Shown one piece after another: positions 24,193-31,374 of a stretch of 35,408 bases of DNA. Each line of letters starts with the position of its first letter. The stretch's first letter is position 1. Made by a program: the position numbers and the translations under genes. Source of the DNA: Gammaproteobacteria bacterium (GTDB lineage: Bacteria; Pseudomonadota; Gammaproteobacteria; Burkholderiales; Gallionellaceae); contig JAHJQE010000013.1 of assembly GCA_018819205.1 (NCBI GenBank), positions 1 through 35,408 on the forward strand. The letters are read 5' to 3'. Below the pieces are notes generated by a model that saw only the letters and a list, made by a program, of their open reading frames with translations, was not told the DNA's origin and did not search any database.

Positions 24193-25773
24193 ATGATGCG
24201 ACGCATAATTAAACTGGCGATATCGATCACCGCTCTTGTCTTGGCACCCTTCTCAATGATGGCACAAGCTGAAAAGAATGAAGCACAGCTGGGTCTGGCG
24301 GTTAATGAAACTAGTTTGGTGAATCACATTCTGACAGATGAGCTAGGGCTCTTCATGCTGGATTACGAATCTATTCCGGTGCCCGGCAATGCCACTATCG
24401 ACTTGATCGGTTTTCATGCCATGCATCAGTTAAATGATTGGCTTTATGCGGGCGTTGGAGTCTATGCTCCACTGCTACAGGGAAATTATGGCGGCTTTAT
24501 GGCAGGTGGTGTGACCGTTCTTGCCAGAAAGAATCTGTTCGGGAACTATTTTGCCGATGCCGGTGCTTCAGCAGGTGGAGGTGGCGGTGGGAATAGCGTT
24601 GAGCACAGCAAAGTTCTTTCCGGAACGGGCGGATACCTCAAGAGTTTTGTCGGACTGGGCTACGACTTCGAAGGGTTCTCTGCAGGCGTCAATATCGCCA
24701 GATTCAGGTTTCTGGGATCGGCAATTGACCATTCACAGTTCAATATATTCATGCTGGTGCCGTTCAGTTATGCCTCCGCTCCCTATGCGTTATCCGGCTT
24801 GGAGCTGCCAGCAAGCGAAGTGAACCTGTTCAATGGCTTAAGAGAAAGTATGCTGATGCTGGGCCTTGATAATATGATGCAGATTCAACCCACAGGTTCG
24901 AACAAAGGCACCATTCATACAATCGATTTGCAATATTCGTATTTCCTGAATGAAAAAATGTACTGGCTAATCGAAGCCGGGGTGGGATATCGCGGATTGC
25001 CGGTATACAACCAAATCCTCGGGGGCGTTGGGTATAGATATGCATTATCACCACGAGTGAATCTCTATAGTCAACTGGCGCTTGGTTCTGGGGGTTATTC
25101 GCCGGATATCATCGATACCGGCTCAGGACTGCTGGTTTATCCAAAACTGTCGGCTGAATACGCATTGAATGACGATACAGGAATCGCTTTCTCTGGCGGG
25201 TATATGTTGGCACCTGGAGGCACCTCAAGGAATTTCACCCTTGGCGCGTCATTGAACTACCACTCACGCTATGGAGAAGATATCCATCACGCAAGCACAG
25301 CAAGGGATGTTGAGTTCAATGGTTACCGTATCAATGTTTATCAGCAAACAGAATATTTAAAGAATATGGCGAATCGGTATCACAGAAGAGTGAATATGAT
25401 TTCTGTTCAACTTGATACCATCATCAATGACCATCTCTTCGTGCCCTCTCAGGGGAGTATTGCCTACAACGACTATTATGAGTATCCGGGATACGGTGAG
25501 CTTCTTGCGGGATTGGGAGTTCAAAGCAAGCATTCGACGGATAATCGATTTCAAGTGTTTGCCCAATTGTTGGCAGGTGCCAATGTGCATGGTGAAATCG
25601 TGAAAGCCGAGGCGGGCATCAACTATGGGTTAAGTGACCGTTTCGCAATATATGCCAATATTGGCACTACATTTTCCCCGAGAAAAAGTGGCTTGTCCGG
25701 TAAAAAGACACAATTCAAGGCGGACTCCATAGGCCTTGGAATGACCTATCGATTCTCCGCCCCCAGTCAGTAA
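24193..25773 (+). CDS. Outer-membrane beta-barrel-type protein, unknown function
   Basis: 526 residues from the ATG at 24193 (a second ATG follows directly); no clear ribosome site precedes either. A signal peptide runs to AQA near residue 26. The mature protein is full of alternating aromatic/hydrophobic strands and Gly (KSFVGLGYDFEGFSAGVNI, FALYANIG-like) and ends with GLGMTYRFSAPSQ, close to a C-terminal barrel signature. A Gly tract (AGGGGGGN) follows residue 130. Base composition is more AT-rich than its neighbours and the gene is bracketed by 36-bp direct repeats, both consistent with recent acquisition. Pore, adhesin and exopolysaccharide-linked roles are all possible. Confidence 0.75.
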   Translation: MMRRIIKLAISITALVLAPFSMMAQAEKNEAQLGLAVNETSLVNHILTDELGLFMLDYESIPVPGNATIDLIGFHAMHQLNDWLYAGVGVYAPLLQGNYGGFMAGGVTVLARKNLFGNYFADAGASAGGGGGGNSVEHSKVLSGTGGYLKSFVGLGYDFEGFSAGVNIARFRFLGSAIDHSQFNIFMLVPFSYASAPYALSGLELPASEVNLFNGLRESMLMLGLDNMMQIQPTGSNKGTIHTIDLQYSYFLNEKMYWLIEAGVGYRGLPVYNQILGGVGYRYALSPRVNLYSQLALGSGGYSPDIIDTGSGLLVYPKLSAEYALNDDTGIAFSGGYMLAPGGTSRNFTLGASLNYHSRYGEDIHHASTARDVEFNGYRINVYQQTEYLKNMANRYHRRVNMISVQLDTIINDHLFVPSQGSIAYNDYYEYPGYGELLAGLGVQSKHSTDNRFQVFAQLLAGANVHGEIVKAEAGINYGLSDRFAIYANIGTTFSPRKSGLSGKKTQFKADSIGLGMTYRFSAPSQ

Positions 25774-25792
25774 TTAGAAAAAATATACCTGG

Positions 25793-26509
25793 TCAGAGTG
25801 GTTTGAGCAGGGCCAGTTCGCGGGTATCCAGATAGCCCCATTCGCCTGCTTCCAGTGCCAAGGCCTCCAGCGAGAGTTCGCCGATCTGGGTGCGGCACAG
25901 GGCACTGCAATGGTTGCCAGCGGCTGCCAGCATGCGCTTCACCTGATGATATTTGCCCTGTTCCAGCACGATCTTCAGTTGATGCTCGCCTAGTTGTTCA
26001 CATATCACGGCGGCCAGCGGTGCGGGCTCGTCGTTTAGCTTCACGCCTTTCAGCAAATGCTCCACCAGTTGTGGCGTGACCGCATCATGCGTGGTGGCGA
26101 CATACACCTTGGGCACGTGATGCTTGGGTGAAGACTGCTTGTGGATGAAGGCACCGTCGTCCGACATCAGCAACAGACCCGTAGTGTCATGATCCAGACG
26201 ACCGACCGGTTGCACATCCCGATTCGAAAATTGCTCCGGCAACAAGGAAAGCACACCGGGATGGTGAGAGGGTTTGCGCGAACATTCGTAGTCAGCCGGT
26301 TTGTGCAGCGCGATGTAGACATGCTCCCGATACAGCCAGGGTTCGCCATAGACGCTGAACTCCAGCCCGTCGGTTTCGAACTTGGCCCGAGTGTCCGTGA
26401 CGACCTCGCCGCTCAGTGATACCTCACCTTCGGCGAGCAGGCTCGCACACCATTTGCGTGTACCGAAGCCTTGCGATTGCAGGATACGTTCGAGAGTCTG
26501 CTTGCTCAT
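25793..26509 (-). CDS. rsuA: 16S rRNA pseudouridine synthase RsuA-like
   Basis: 238 residues on the minus strand. An S4 RNA-binding domain (residues 4-60) precedes the catalytic domain with VGRLDHDTTGLLLM; D106 is the catalytic aspartate. Other family marks: LHKPADYECS, SPKHHVPKVYV and EGKYHQVKRML. Length and the KYHQVKRM form match RsuA, which modifies U516 of 16S rRNA; RluF/RluE relatives cannot be ruled out. Its 3' part (25853-25888) is the source of the repeat found at 24001. No clear ribosome site; it follows the barrel gene upstream by 11 bases. Confidence 0.87.
   Translation of the reverse strand: MSKQTLERILQSQGFGTRKWCASLLAEGEVSLSGEVVTDTRAKFETDGLEFSVYGEPWLYREHVYIALHKPADYECSRKPSHHPGVLSLLPEQFSNRDVQPVGRLDHDTTGLLLMSDDGAFIHKQSSPKHHVPKVYVATTHDAVTPQLVEHLLKGVKLNDEPAPLAAVICEQLGEHQLKIVLEQGKYHQVKRMLAAAGNHCSALCRTQIGELSLEALALEAGEWGYLDTRELALLKPL
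25853..25888. repeat. 36-bp direct repeat, right copy (inside rsuA)
   Basis: Lies within the last 100 bases of rsuA. Matches 24001-24036 at 35 of 36 positions; homology ends abruptly on both sides. Confidence 0.85.
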
Positions 26510-26520
26510 GGGGTAAGAGG

Positions 26521-27150
26521 TTATTCGAAACGATAGATGAAGTTTATTCCGGCATGGTTGCCACTGAACGATAAATTGGCGTGCTGGTATTTTTCGGATA
26601 CGACCCGGAAGTTCATCCAGAGGACAGGGGTCATGGCGTAGCCGAACTCGCCAACCACACCTACCGTGTTGTCGAAATTGACAGTGAATGGAACGCCGAC
26701 CTTGTCTTCGTACCTGGGTGAGAGAACATACCGTGCGCCGAGTCCGAAACGCATGCGTTCAACCCTGGTGTAATACACAAGCCCTTCAAGCGGGTAACGC
26801 TTAAAGGTGATCGAGCCGTTGCTACCGGATGCTCCATCAAAGTGATAGTTTGCTGTGAGCTGTAAAGCGATGGGATTTTCACTTGCTTGCCACAGCATGC
26901 CCATGCCCAACTGGACTAGAGAACCGGCTTTGATGTCTTTGGTCGTGCCATCGGTATAGACGGCTGTGGTCAACGTGTCACCGCCATATGTCAGGCCGCC
27001 GCCCAGAATGAAATGCGCTCCCGGCGGCGTATAAAACGACAAGGTCTGCTGAGGTGCTGGTTGAGGTTCTGGAATATCGCTGAGCGCGTATGTATTCCAG
27101 CATGCGAAAAAGAACGAAGTAGCTGCAAACAGCCTGGATTTGCGTGACAA
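26521..27150 (-). CDS. Small outer-membrane beta-barrel protein, unknown function
   Basis: About 209 residues on the minus strand. I place the start at the TTG at 27150, which has AGGTG five to six bases upstream and gives a compact signal peptide ending near TYA; a TTG at 27168 is the longer alternative without a ribosome site. The mature protein begins with a Pro/Gln-rich stretch (PEPQPAPQQT) and then shows eight or so amphipathic strands (FILGGGLTYGGDT, LQLTANYHFDG, RFGLGARYVL, GINFIYRFE), ending in a C-terminal aromatic signature F-E preceded by YRF. It is cotranscribed with rsuA downstream. Confidence 0.72.
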   Translation of the reverse strand: MSRKSRLFAATSFFFACWNTYALSDIPEPQPAPQQTLSFYTPPGAHFILGGGLTYGGDTLTTAVYTDGTTKDIKAGSLVQLGMGMLWQASENPIALQLTANYHFDGASGSNGSITFKRYPLEGLVYYTRVERMRFGLGARYVLSPRYEDKVGVPFTVNFDNTVGVVGEFGYAMTPVLWMNFRVVSEKYQHANLSFSGNHAGINFIYRFE

Positions 27151-27366
27151 GAGAACACCTGATTTCAAGTATCGAGGGGCATGGATTCTAGCTGCAATAT
27201 ATGCTTCGGTATACCGACCTCATGAGATGTGCTCTGGATTTCAAAAGAAGATTTATATGCCGTTCGGCATAAGGACGTTTGGTGGCTACGGCATAAGAAC
27301 CGGCAAAGAGGTATACATACGCGAAATGGATGGGGCGGCATGACCAGCTACATGACTGCGCGAGCG

Positions 27367-27372
27367 TATAAT
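27367..27372 (+). promoter_or_regulatory. Consensus -10 box upstream of mnmC
   Basis: A perfect TATAAT 51 bases before the mnmC start codon. I find no good -35 at 16-18 bases, so the promoter assignment is tentative. Just upstream, CGGCATAAG occurs twice (around 27255 and 27289). Confidence 0.35.
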
Positions 27373-27422
27373 CCGGTCTCCCTGTTTCAGAATCCTCAGG
27401 CGGTCATGCCGCCATACCATCC

Positions 27423-29273
27423 ATGCTTGAATGGAAAGACGGCCAGCCTTTCTCCGCTCGTTTCAGCGACGTGTACTTCTCCACCGAATCCGGTGTTGAG
27501 GAGAAGCGGCATGTATTTCTGCGAGGCAACGACCTGGCTCAGCGTTTTGCAGCACTGAATCCGGGTGAGAGCTTTTGCATAGGTGAAACAGGCTTCGGTA
27601 CCGGGCTGAACTTTCTGTGTGCCTGGCAGTTGTTCGAGCAGACCGCCCCGCCCGGAACCAGTCTGGATTTTTTCAGTACCGAAAAATTCCCCATCAATGA
27701 TGACGAGTTGCGCGCTTCGTTAGCCATGTGGCCTGAACTTGCTGTGCAGGCCGATGCACTGCGATCTTGCTGGCGCCATCGCGTTCCGGGATGGAACCGC
27801 TGGCATTTCGCTAGCGGACGTATCCGTCTGACGCTGGCGCTGGAAGATGTGATGCAGTCTTTGCCGCAGTTAAGGTCGGGCAGTGTAGATGCATGGTTCC
27901 TCGACGGCTTCTCGCCGGCGAAGAATCCCGAGATGTGGAGCGACGAAGTGCTGGCTGCTATTACACACGCCTCGCATCAGGGAACGACGCTGGCCACTTA
28001 CACCAGCGCAGGCTGGGTGAGACGCAGCCTGCAGGCTGCCGGGTTCGAAGTGCAAAGAATCCCGGGCTATGGTCGCAAGTGGGAGATGGTGCGCGGCAGC
28101 ATCCCCGTCGTGCGATCTCCTGCCGCGCGAATCGCACCGCCGCGACGCGCGCTCGTCATCGGCGGCGGACTCGCCGGTTGTGCAGCGGCGCATGCGATGG
28201 CACAACGCGGTATCCAGGTCGCGCTGATCGAGAGCGCTTCACAACTCGCCAGCGCAGCCTCCGGCAATCCGCGCGGCATCCTGCATGCGCGCTTCGGTGC
28301 GGGCATGAATGTGCTGCATCGTTTCGTGCTGGCAGCCTATGGACATGCGCTGGCGTTGCTCGACGAAGTGTTGCCGGTGGATGGTGTGTATCGTGCCGAA
28401 TGCGGACTACTGCAACTGGCTGCCACCGAGGCCGAAGCAAGACGCATCGCCAAACTGGCCACGCAGGAATGGCCGCCGCACTTGTTGCAAACCGTGGACG
28501 CTGCGCAGGCCTCGGCACTGGCAGGTTTGCCAATGACGCATGGTGGTCTGTGGTTTCCCGCTGGTGGCTGGGTGGTGCCACCGCAAGTCTGCACCAGACT
28601 GGTTAAGCATCCGAACATCACGCTGAGTCTGGATAGCGAGGTCACTTTACTGGAGCGGACTGCAAGCGGCTGGCGTGCGCGTGGCGATAGCTTCGCCATC
28701 GAGGCGGAGCAAGTCGTGGTGTGCTCAGCGCATCAGGCGAGGCGGCTGGCGCAGTTTGCCGCCTTCCCCTTGCAGCCGGTGCGCGGACAGATCAGCGTGC
28801 TCGCCGCAACGGAGACGAGCGGCAAGTTGCATGCCGTGCTGTGTGCCGAAGGTTATTGCGCGCCTGCGGTGGATGGGGAGCATGTGGCAGGTGCGACTTC
28901 TTCGTTCGATGATGATGCGACGGATGTCCGCGATGCCGACCATGCAGAGAATCTGGTCAGGATAGCCACACATATGCCCACGCTGCGGCAGGCCTTGGGC
29001 GATGCGTCGCCTTTGAGCGGGCGCGCCGGCGTGCGTTGTTCCGTGCCGGGTGCGACACCTGTGATCGGCGAGGTGGAACAGGGGCTGTATTGCAGTCTGG
29101 CGCATGGCACGCGCGGCTTGCTTACGGCCGGCATCGCGGCGGAGGTCATCGCATCCGCGATGTGCGGGCAAATGCCGCCTTTGCCGGCAGATATCCTGAA
29201 TGCGTTGGCGCCATTGCCAAGGATGGGAGGCAGCGGTAGTGTAGTGACACCTGACTCGACGGGGAAGCGATAA
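27423..29273 (+). CDS. mnmC: Bifunctional tRNA mnm5s2U biosynthesis protein MnmC
   Basis: 616 residues with both MnmC parts. The N-terminal methyltransferase (about 1-230) shows DVYFSTESGVEEKRHVFL, IGETGFGTGLNFLCAW and VDAWFLDGFSPAKNPEMW. The C-terminal FAD-dependent oxidoreductase (about 245-600) has ALVIGGGLAGCAAAHA and SGNPRGILHARF. MnmC converts cmnm5(s2)U34 to nm5 and then mnm5(s2)U34 at the tRNA wobble base. The start at 27423 matches the family N-terminus (LEWKDGQPFS) but has no obvious ribosome site. The TAA stop shares its last base with the ATG of the next gene. Confidence 0.95.
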   Translation: MLEWKDGQPFSARFSDVYFSTESGVEEKRHVFLRGNDLAQRFAALNPGESFCIGETGFGTGLNFLCAWQLFEQTAPPGTSLDFFSTEKFPINDDELRASLAMWPELAVQADALRSCWRHRVPGWNRWHFASGRIRLTLALEDVMQSLPQLRSGSVDAWFLDGFSPAKNPEMWSDEVLAAITHASHQGTTLATYTSAGWVRRSLQAAGFEVQRIPGYGRKWEMVRGSIPVVRSPAARIAPPRRALVIGGGLAGCAAAHAMAQRGIQVALIESASQLASAASGNPRGILHARFGAGMNVLHRFVLAAYGHALALLDEVLPVDGVYRAECGLLQLAATEAEARRIAKLATQEWPPHLLQTVDAAQASALAGLPMTHGGLWFPAGGWVVPPQVCTRLVKHPNITLSLDSEVTLLERTASGWRARGDSFAIEAEQVVVCSAHQARRLAQFAAFPLQPVRGQISVLAATETSGKLHAVLCAEGYCAPAVDGEHVAGATSSFDDDATDVRDADHAENLVRIATHMPTLRQALGDASPLSGRAGVRCSVPGATPVIGEVEQGLYCSLAHGTRGLLTAGIAAEVIASAMCGQMPPLPADILNALAPLPRMGGSGSVVTPDSTGKR

Positions 29274-29952
29274 TGAAAATACTGTTATTTTTGGTTCGTT
29301 CGCATGCCTGTTGTTTTCAACTTCCACAATGGCCGCTGGGAAGAACAGTTTGCTGGGGAACTGGACATGTCAGGGGGATGGCGGCACTACTTCGCTCTCT
29401 TTTCAGAGCACAAGCAGCCTGCTCTATGACGGTGAGATGAGCAGCTACCGATTACAGGGCGACGCGATCATGGTGCAGGGTGATTGGGGCGAAGAAGCTT
29501 ACCGCTACACTTTAAAAGGCAATCGATTGCAGGTGATCTTCCCGGAGGGGGACAGGATCAGTTGCAAGCGCGTGACTGCGGCGAGTCGTCAGGCGGAAAA
29601 TGGCAGCCGAGCGCAAGGTGGCGATGCCCAGTTGCGTGGCCGTCTGTGCCAGTGGTCCGGCTCGTCCAGCAGTTACAGCGGCAGCAGTTACAGTCGCACA
29701 GCTTCGATCGAATTCGACGGACAGGGCAATGCCCTGTACAGCAGCGAATCTTCCTATAGCGGCAATGCCGGTATGGCCTACGGCAACAGTGGCGGTACGC
29801 GCGGGCAATACCGTGTGGAAGGTGATCAAGTCACGATCAGGCTGGAAGATGGCAGCAATGTCGTGGCAAGAGTGAACATGAGACAGAACGATGGCCGTAT
29901 CACTGAGCTGATGGCGAATGGCAAACTTTGGGCGACCGGCTTGTGCCAGTGA
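29273..29952 (+). pseudogene. Secreted protein gene with one-base frameshift in the signal peptide
   Basis: From ATG 29273 (GGGGAAG upstream, overlapping the mnmC stop) the frame reads MKILLFLV and then leaves a sensible path. The frame ending at 29952 reads FGSFACLLFSTSTMAAGKN at the same place, a typical signal peptide core and cleavage region. Adding one T to the T5 run at 29288-29292 joins both perfectly. Downstream the mature protein of about 200 residues is intact: Gly/Ser-rich, beta-like, with cysteines in WTCQGDG, ISCKRV, RLCQWSG and GLCQ. Either a real phase shift, a sequencing error, or use of a TTG start at 29311 that would lack a signal peptide. Function unknown. Confidence 0.7.
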
Positions 29953-30006
29953 AGCCCGTTTCTTGAACAGAATGGAATAAAGGGAACGACGACCGCTCCG
30001 CAATCT

Positions 30007-30969
30007 ATGAAAAAGAACCCGACACCCGAATACCCCGAGATCCGTCCCGGCCAGTCCATCGAACTGCTGAAGGCGCTGCACATCCTGACGCGCGACGGCA
30101 AGATGAACCAGGACTCGCGCCGCAAACTGAAGCAGGTGTACCACCTGTATCAGTTCATCGAGCCGCTGTTGCAGGAAGTGAAGGACGAGCGCGGTGCCGT
30201 GACGCTGGTCGATCACGGCGCAGGCAAGTCCTATCTGGGCTTCATCCTGTACGACTTGTTCTTCAAGGCAATAGAACATCAACATGAATCGTCACGAGCG
30301 GTTGAAGTGCAAGGCGCACGGAGCACAGCGAACGAGTCATACCTTGAAGGTAGGCGAGGGAGCGAGCACCGCGCAACGCAGCAATTCGACCGCGCAGTAG
30401 ATTCATCGCATATCTATGGCATCGAGACACGCGAAGAGCTGGTGACCCACTCACGCGATCTGGCGCAGCACCTCGATTTCGGGGGTATGTCCTTCCTCAA
30501 CTTGTCGGTGGCGGATTCCATCACCTCGGACAAGCTGCCCGCCCAAGTAGATGTGGTGACTGCGCTGCATGCCTGCAACACGGCGACTGACGACGCGATC
30601 AGGTTCGCACTGGCCAAGCAGGCCAGGCACATCGTACTGGTGCCGTGCTGTCAGGCCGAGGTCGCTGCGGTGTTGCGCAAGAACAAGGGCGCGGCATTGA
30701 AGAACACGCTGACCGAACTGTGGCGGCATCCCATCCACACGCGCGAGTTCGGCAGCCACGCCACCAATGTGCTGCGCTGCCTGCAACTGGAAGCACACGG
30801 TTATCAAGTGACGGTGACTGAACTGGTGGGCTGGGAACATTCGATGAAGAACGAACTCATCATCGCCAGTTACAAGGACCTGCCGCGTCAGAAGGCGGCA
30901 CAAAGATTGCAAGAGATGCTGGAACTGCTCGGACTCGAAGAACTGAGCGCAAGATTCTTTACGGAGTGA
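30007..30969 (+). CDS. SAM-dependent methyltransferase (METTL25/Methyltransf_32-like) interrupted in frame by a palindromic element
   Basis: 320 residues. The SAM-binding loop is VDHGAGKSYLGFILYDLF (about 68-85); YGIETREELV, VVTALHACNTATDDAI and VLVPCCQAEVA are later family motifs. Between LFFKA and SHIYGIE lie roughly 40 residues rich in Arg, Glu and Ser with no counterpart that I can recall in homologues. They are encoded by a 123-bp imperfect palindrome (30284-30406) that keeps the frame open. The insertion falls between the first and second Rossmann strands, in a loop where it could be tolerated. The target of methylation is unknown. First gene of the hemoglobin-cyclase operon. Confidence 0.85.
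   Translation: MKKNPTPEYPEIRPGQSIELLKALHILTRDGKMNQDSRRKLKQVYHLYQFIEPLLQEVKDERGAVTLVDHGAGKSYLGFILYDLFFKAIEHQHESSRAVEVQGARSTANESYLEGRRGSEHRATQQFDRAVDSSHIYGIETREELVTHSRDLAQHLDFGGMSFLNLSVADSITSDKLPAQVDVVTALHACNTATDDAIRFALAKQARHIVLVPCCQAEVAAVLRKNKGAALKNTLTELWRHPIHTREFGSHATNVLRCLQLEAHGYQVTVTELVGWEHSMKNELIIASYKDLPRQKAAQRLQEMLELLGLEELSARFFTE
30284..30406. repeat. Palindromic repeat element inserted in frame in a coding gene
   Basis: A 123-bp imperfect palindrome: outer ends ATGAATC (30284-30290) and GATTCAT (30400-30406), further paired segments GCGGTTGAA against TTCGACCGC, and a perfect core TACCTT-G-AAGGTA (30340-30352) exactly at the centre. It contains the GGAGCGAGCACCGCGCAACG type of sequence seen in bacterial REP/extragenic palindromes. 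Its length (123, a multiple of three) and open frame leave the host gene readable. No second copy is seen in this window. Confidence 0.7.
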
Positions 30970-30971
30970 AC

Positions 30972-31370
30972 ATGCAAGCGACAGAACCCCAGAACGACCA
31001 TTTCCAGCGTATAGGCGGCGAGGCCAAGATACGCGAGCTGGTGCAACGCTTCTATCAGTTGATGGACGAGTTGCCCGAGGTACACCGCATCCGCAAGATG
31101 CATCACATCAGCCTGAAGAACTCGGAAGACAAACTGTTCATGTTCCTCACCGGCTGGATGGGCGGGCCGCAGCTGTATGTGGAGAAGTTCGGCCATCCGC
31201 GTCTGCGCCAGCGCCACATGCCGTTCGCCATCGGCGACGAAGAGCGCGACCAGTGGATGATGTGTATGCAGCAGGCGCTGGACGATGTGGTGGAGGACGA
31301 AGCGCTACGCAAAGAGCTGAAGGACGCCTTGCAGAAGGTGGCTGATTTTATGCGCAATCAGGCAGCTTAA
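30972..31370 (+). CDS. Group II truncated hemoglobin (TrHbO/GlbO-like)
   Basis: 132 residues from ATG 30972, with ACGGAGTG just upstream; a GTG at 30966 overlaps the previous stop. Two-over-two globin marks: Tyr28 at B10 (RFYQLMDE), LFMFLTGWMGGPQLY, the proximal His82 (RQRHMPF) and Trp95 at G8 (DQWM), the Trp being typical of group II. Such proteins bind O2 tightly and can act in NO detoxification or peroxide chemistry. It stands three bases after the methyltransferase and four before the adenylate cyclase gene, so it is part of their operon. Confidence 0.93.
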   Translation: MQATEPQNDHFQRIGGEAKIRELVQRFYQLMDELPEVHRIRKMHHISLKNSEDKLFMFLTGWMGGPQLYVEKFGHPRLRQRHMPFAIGDEERDQWMMCMQQALDDVVEDEALRKELKDALQKVADFMRNQAA

Positions 31371-31374
31371 GGCC

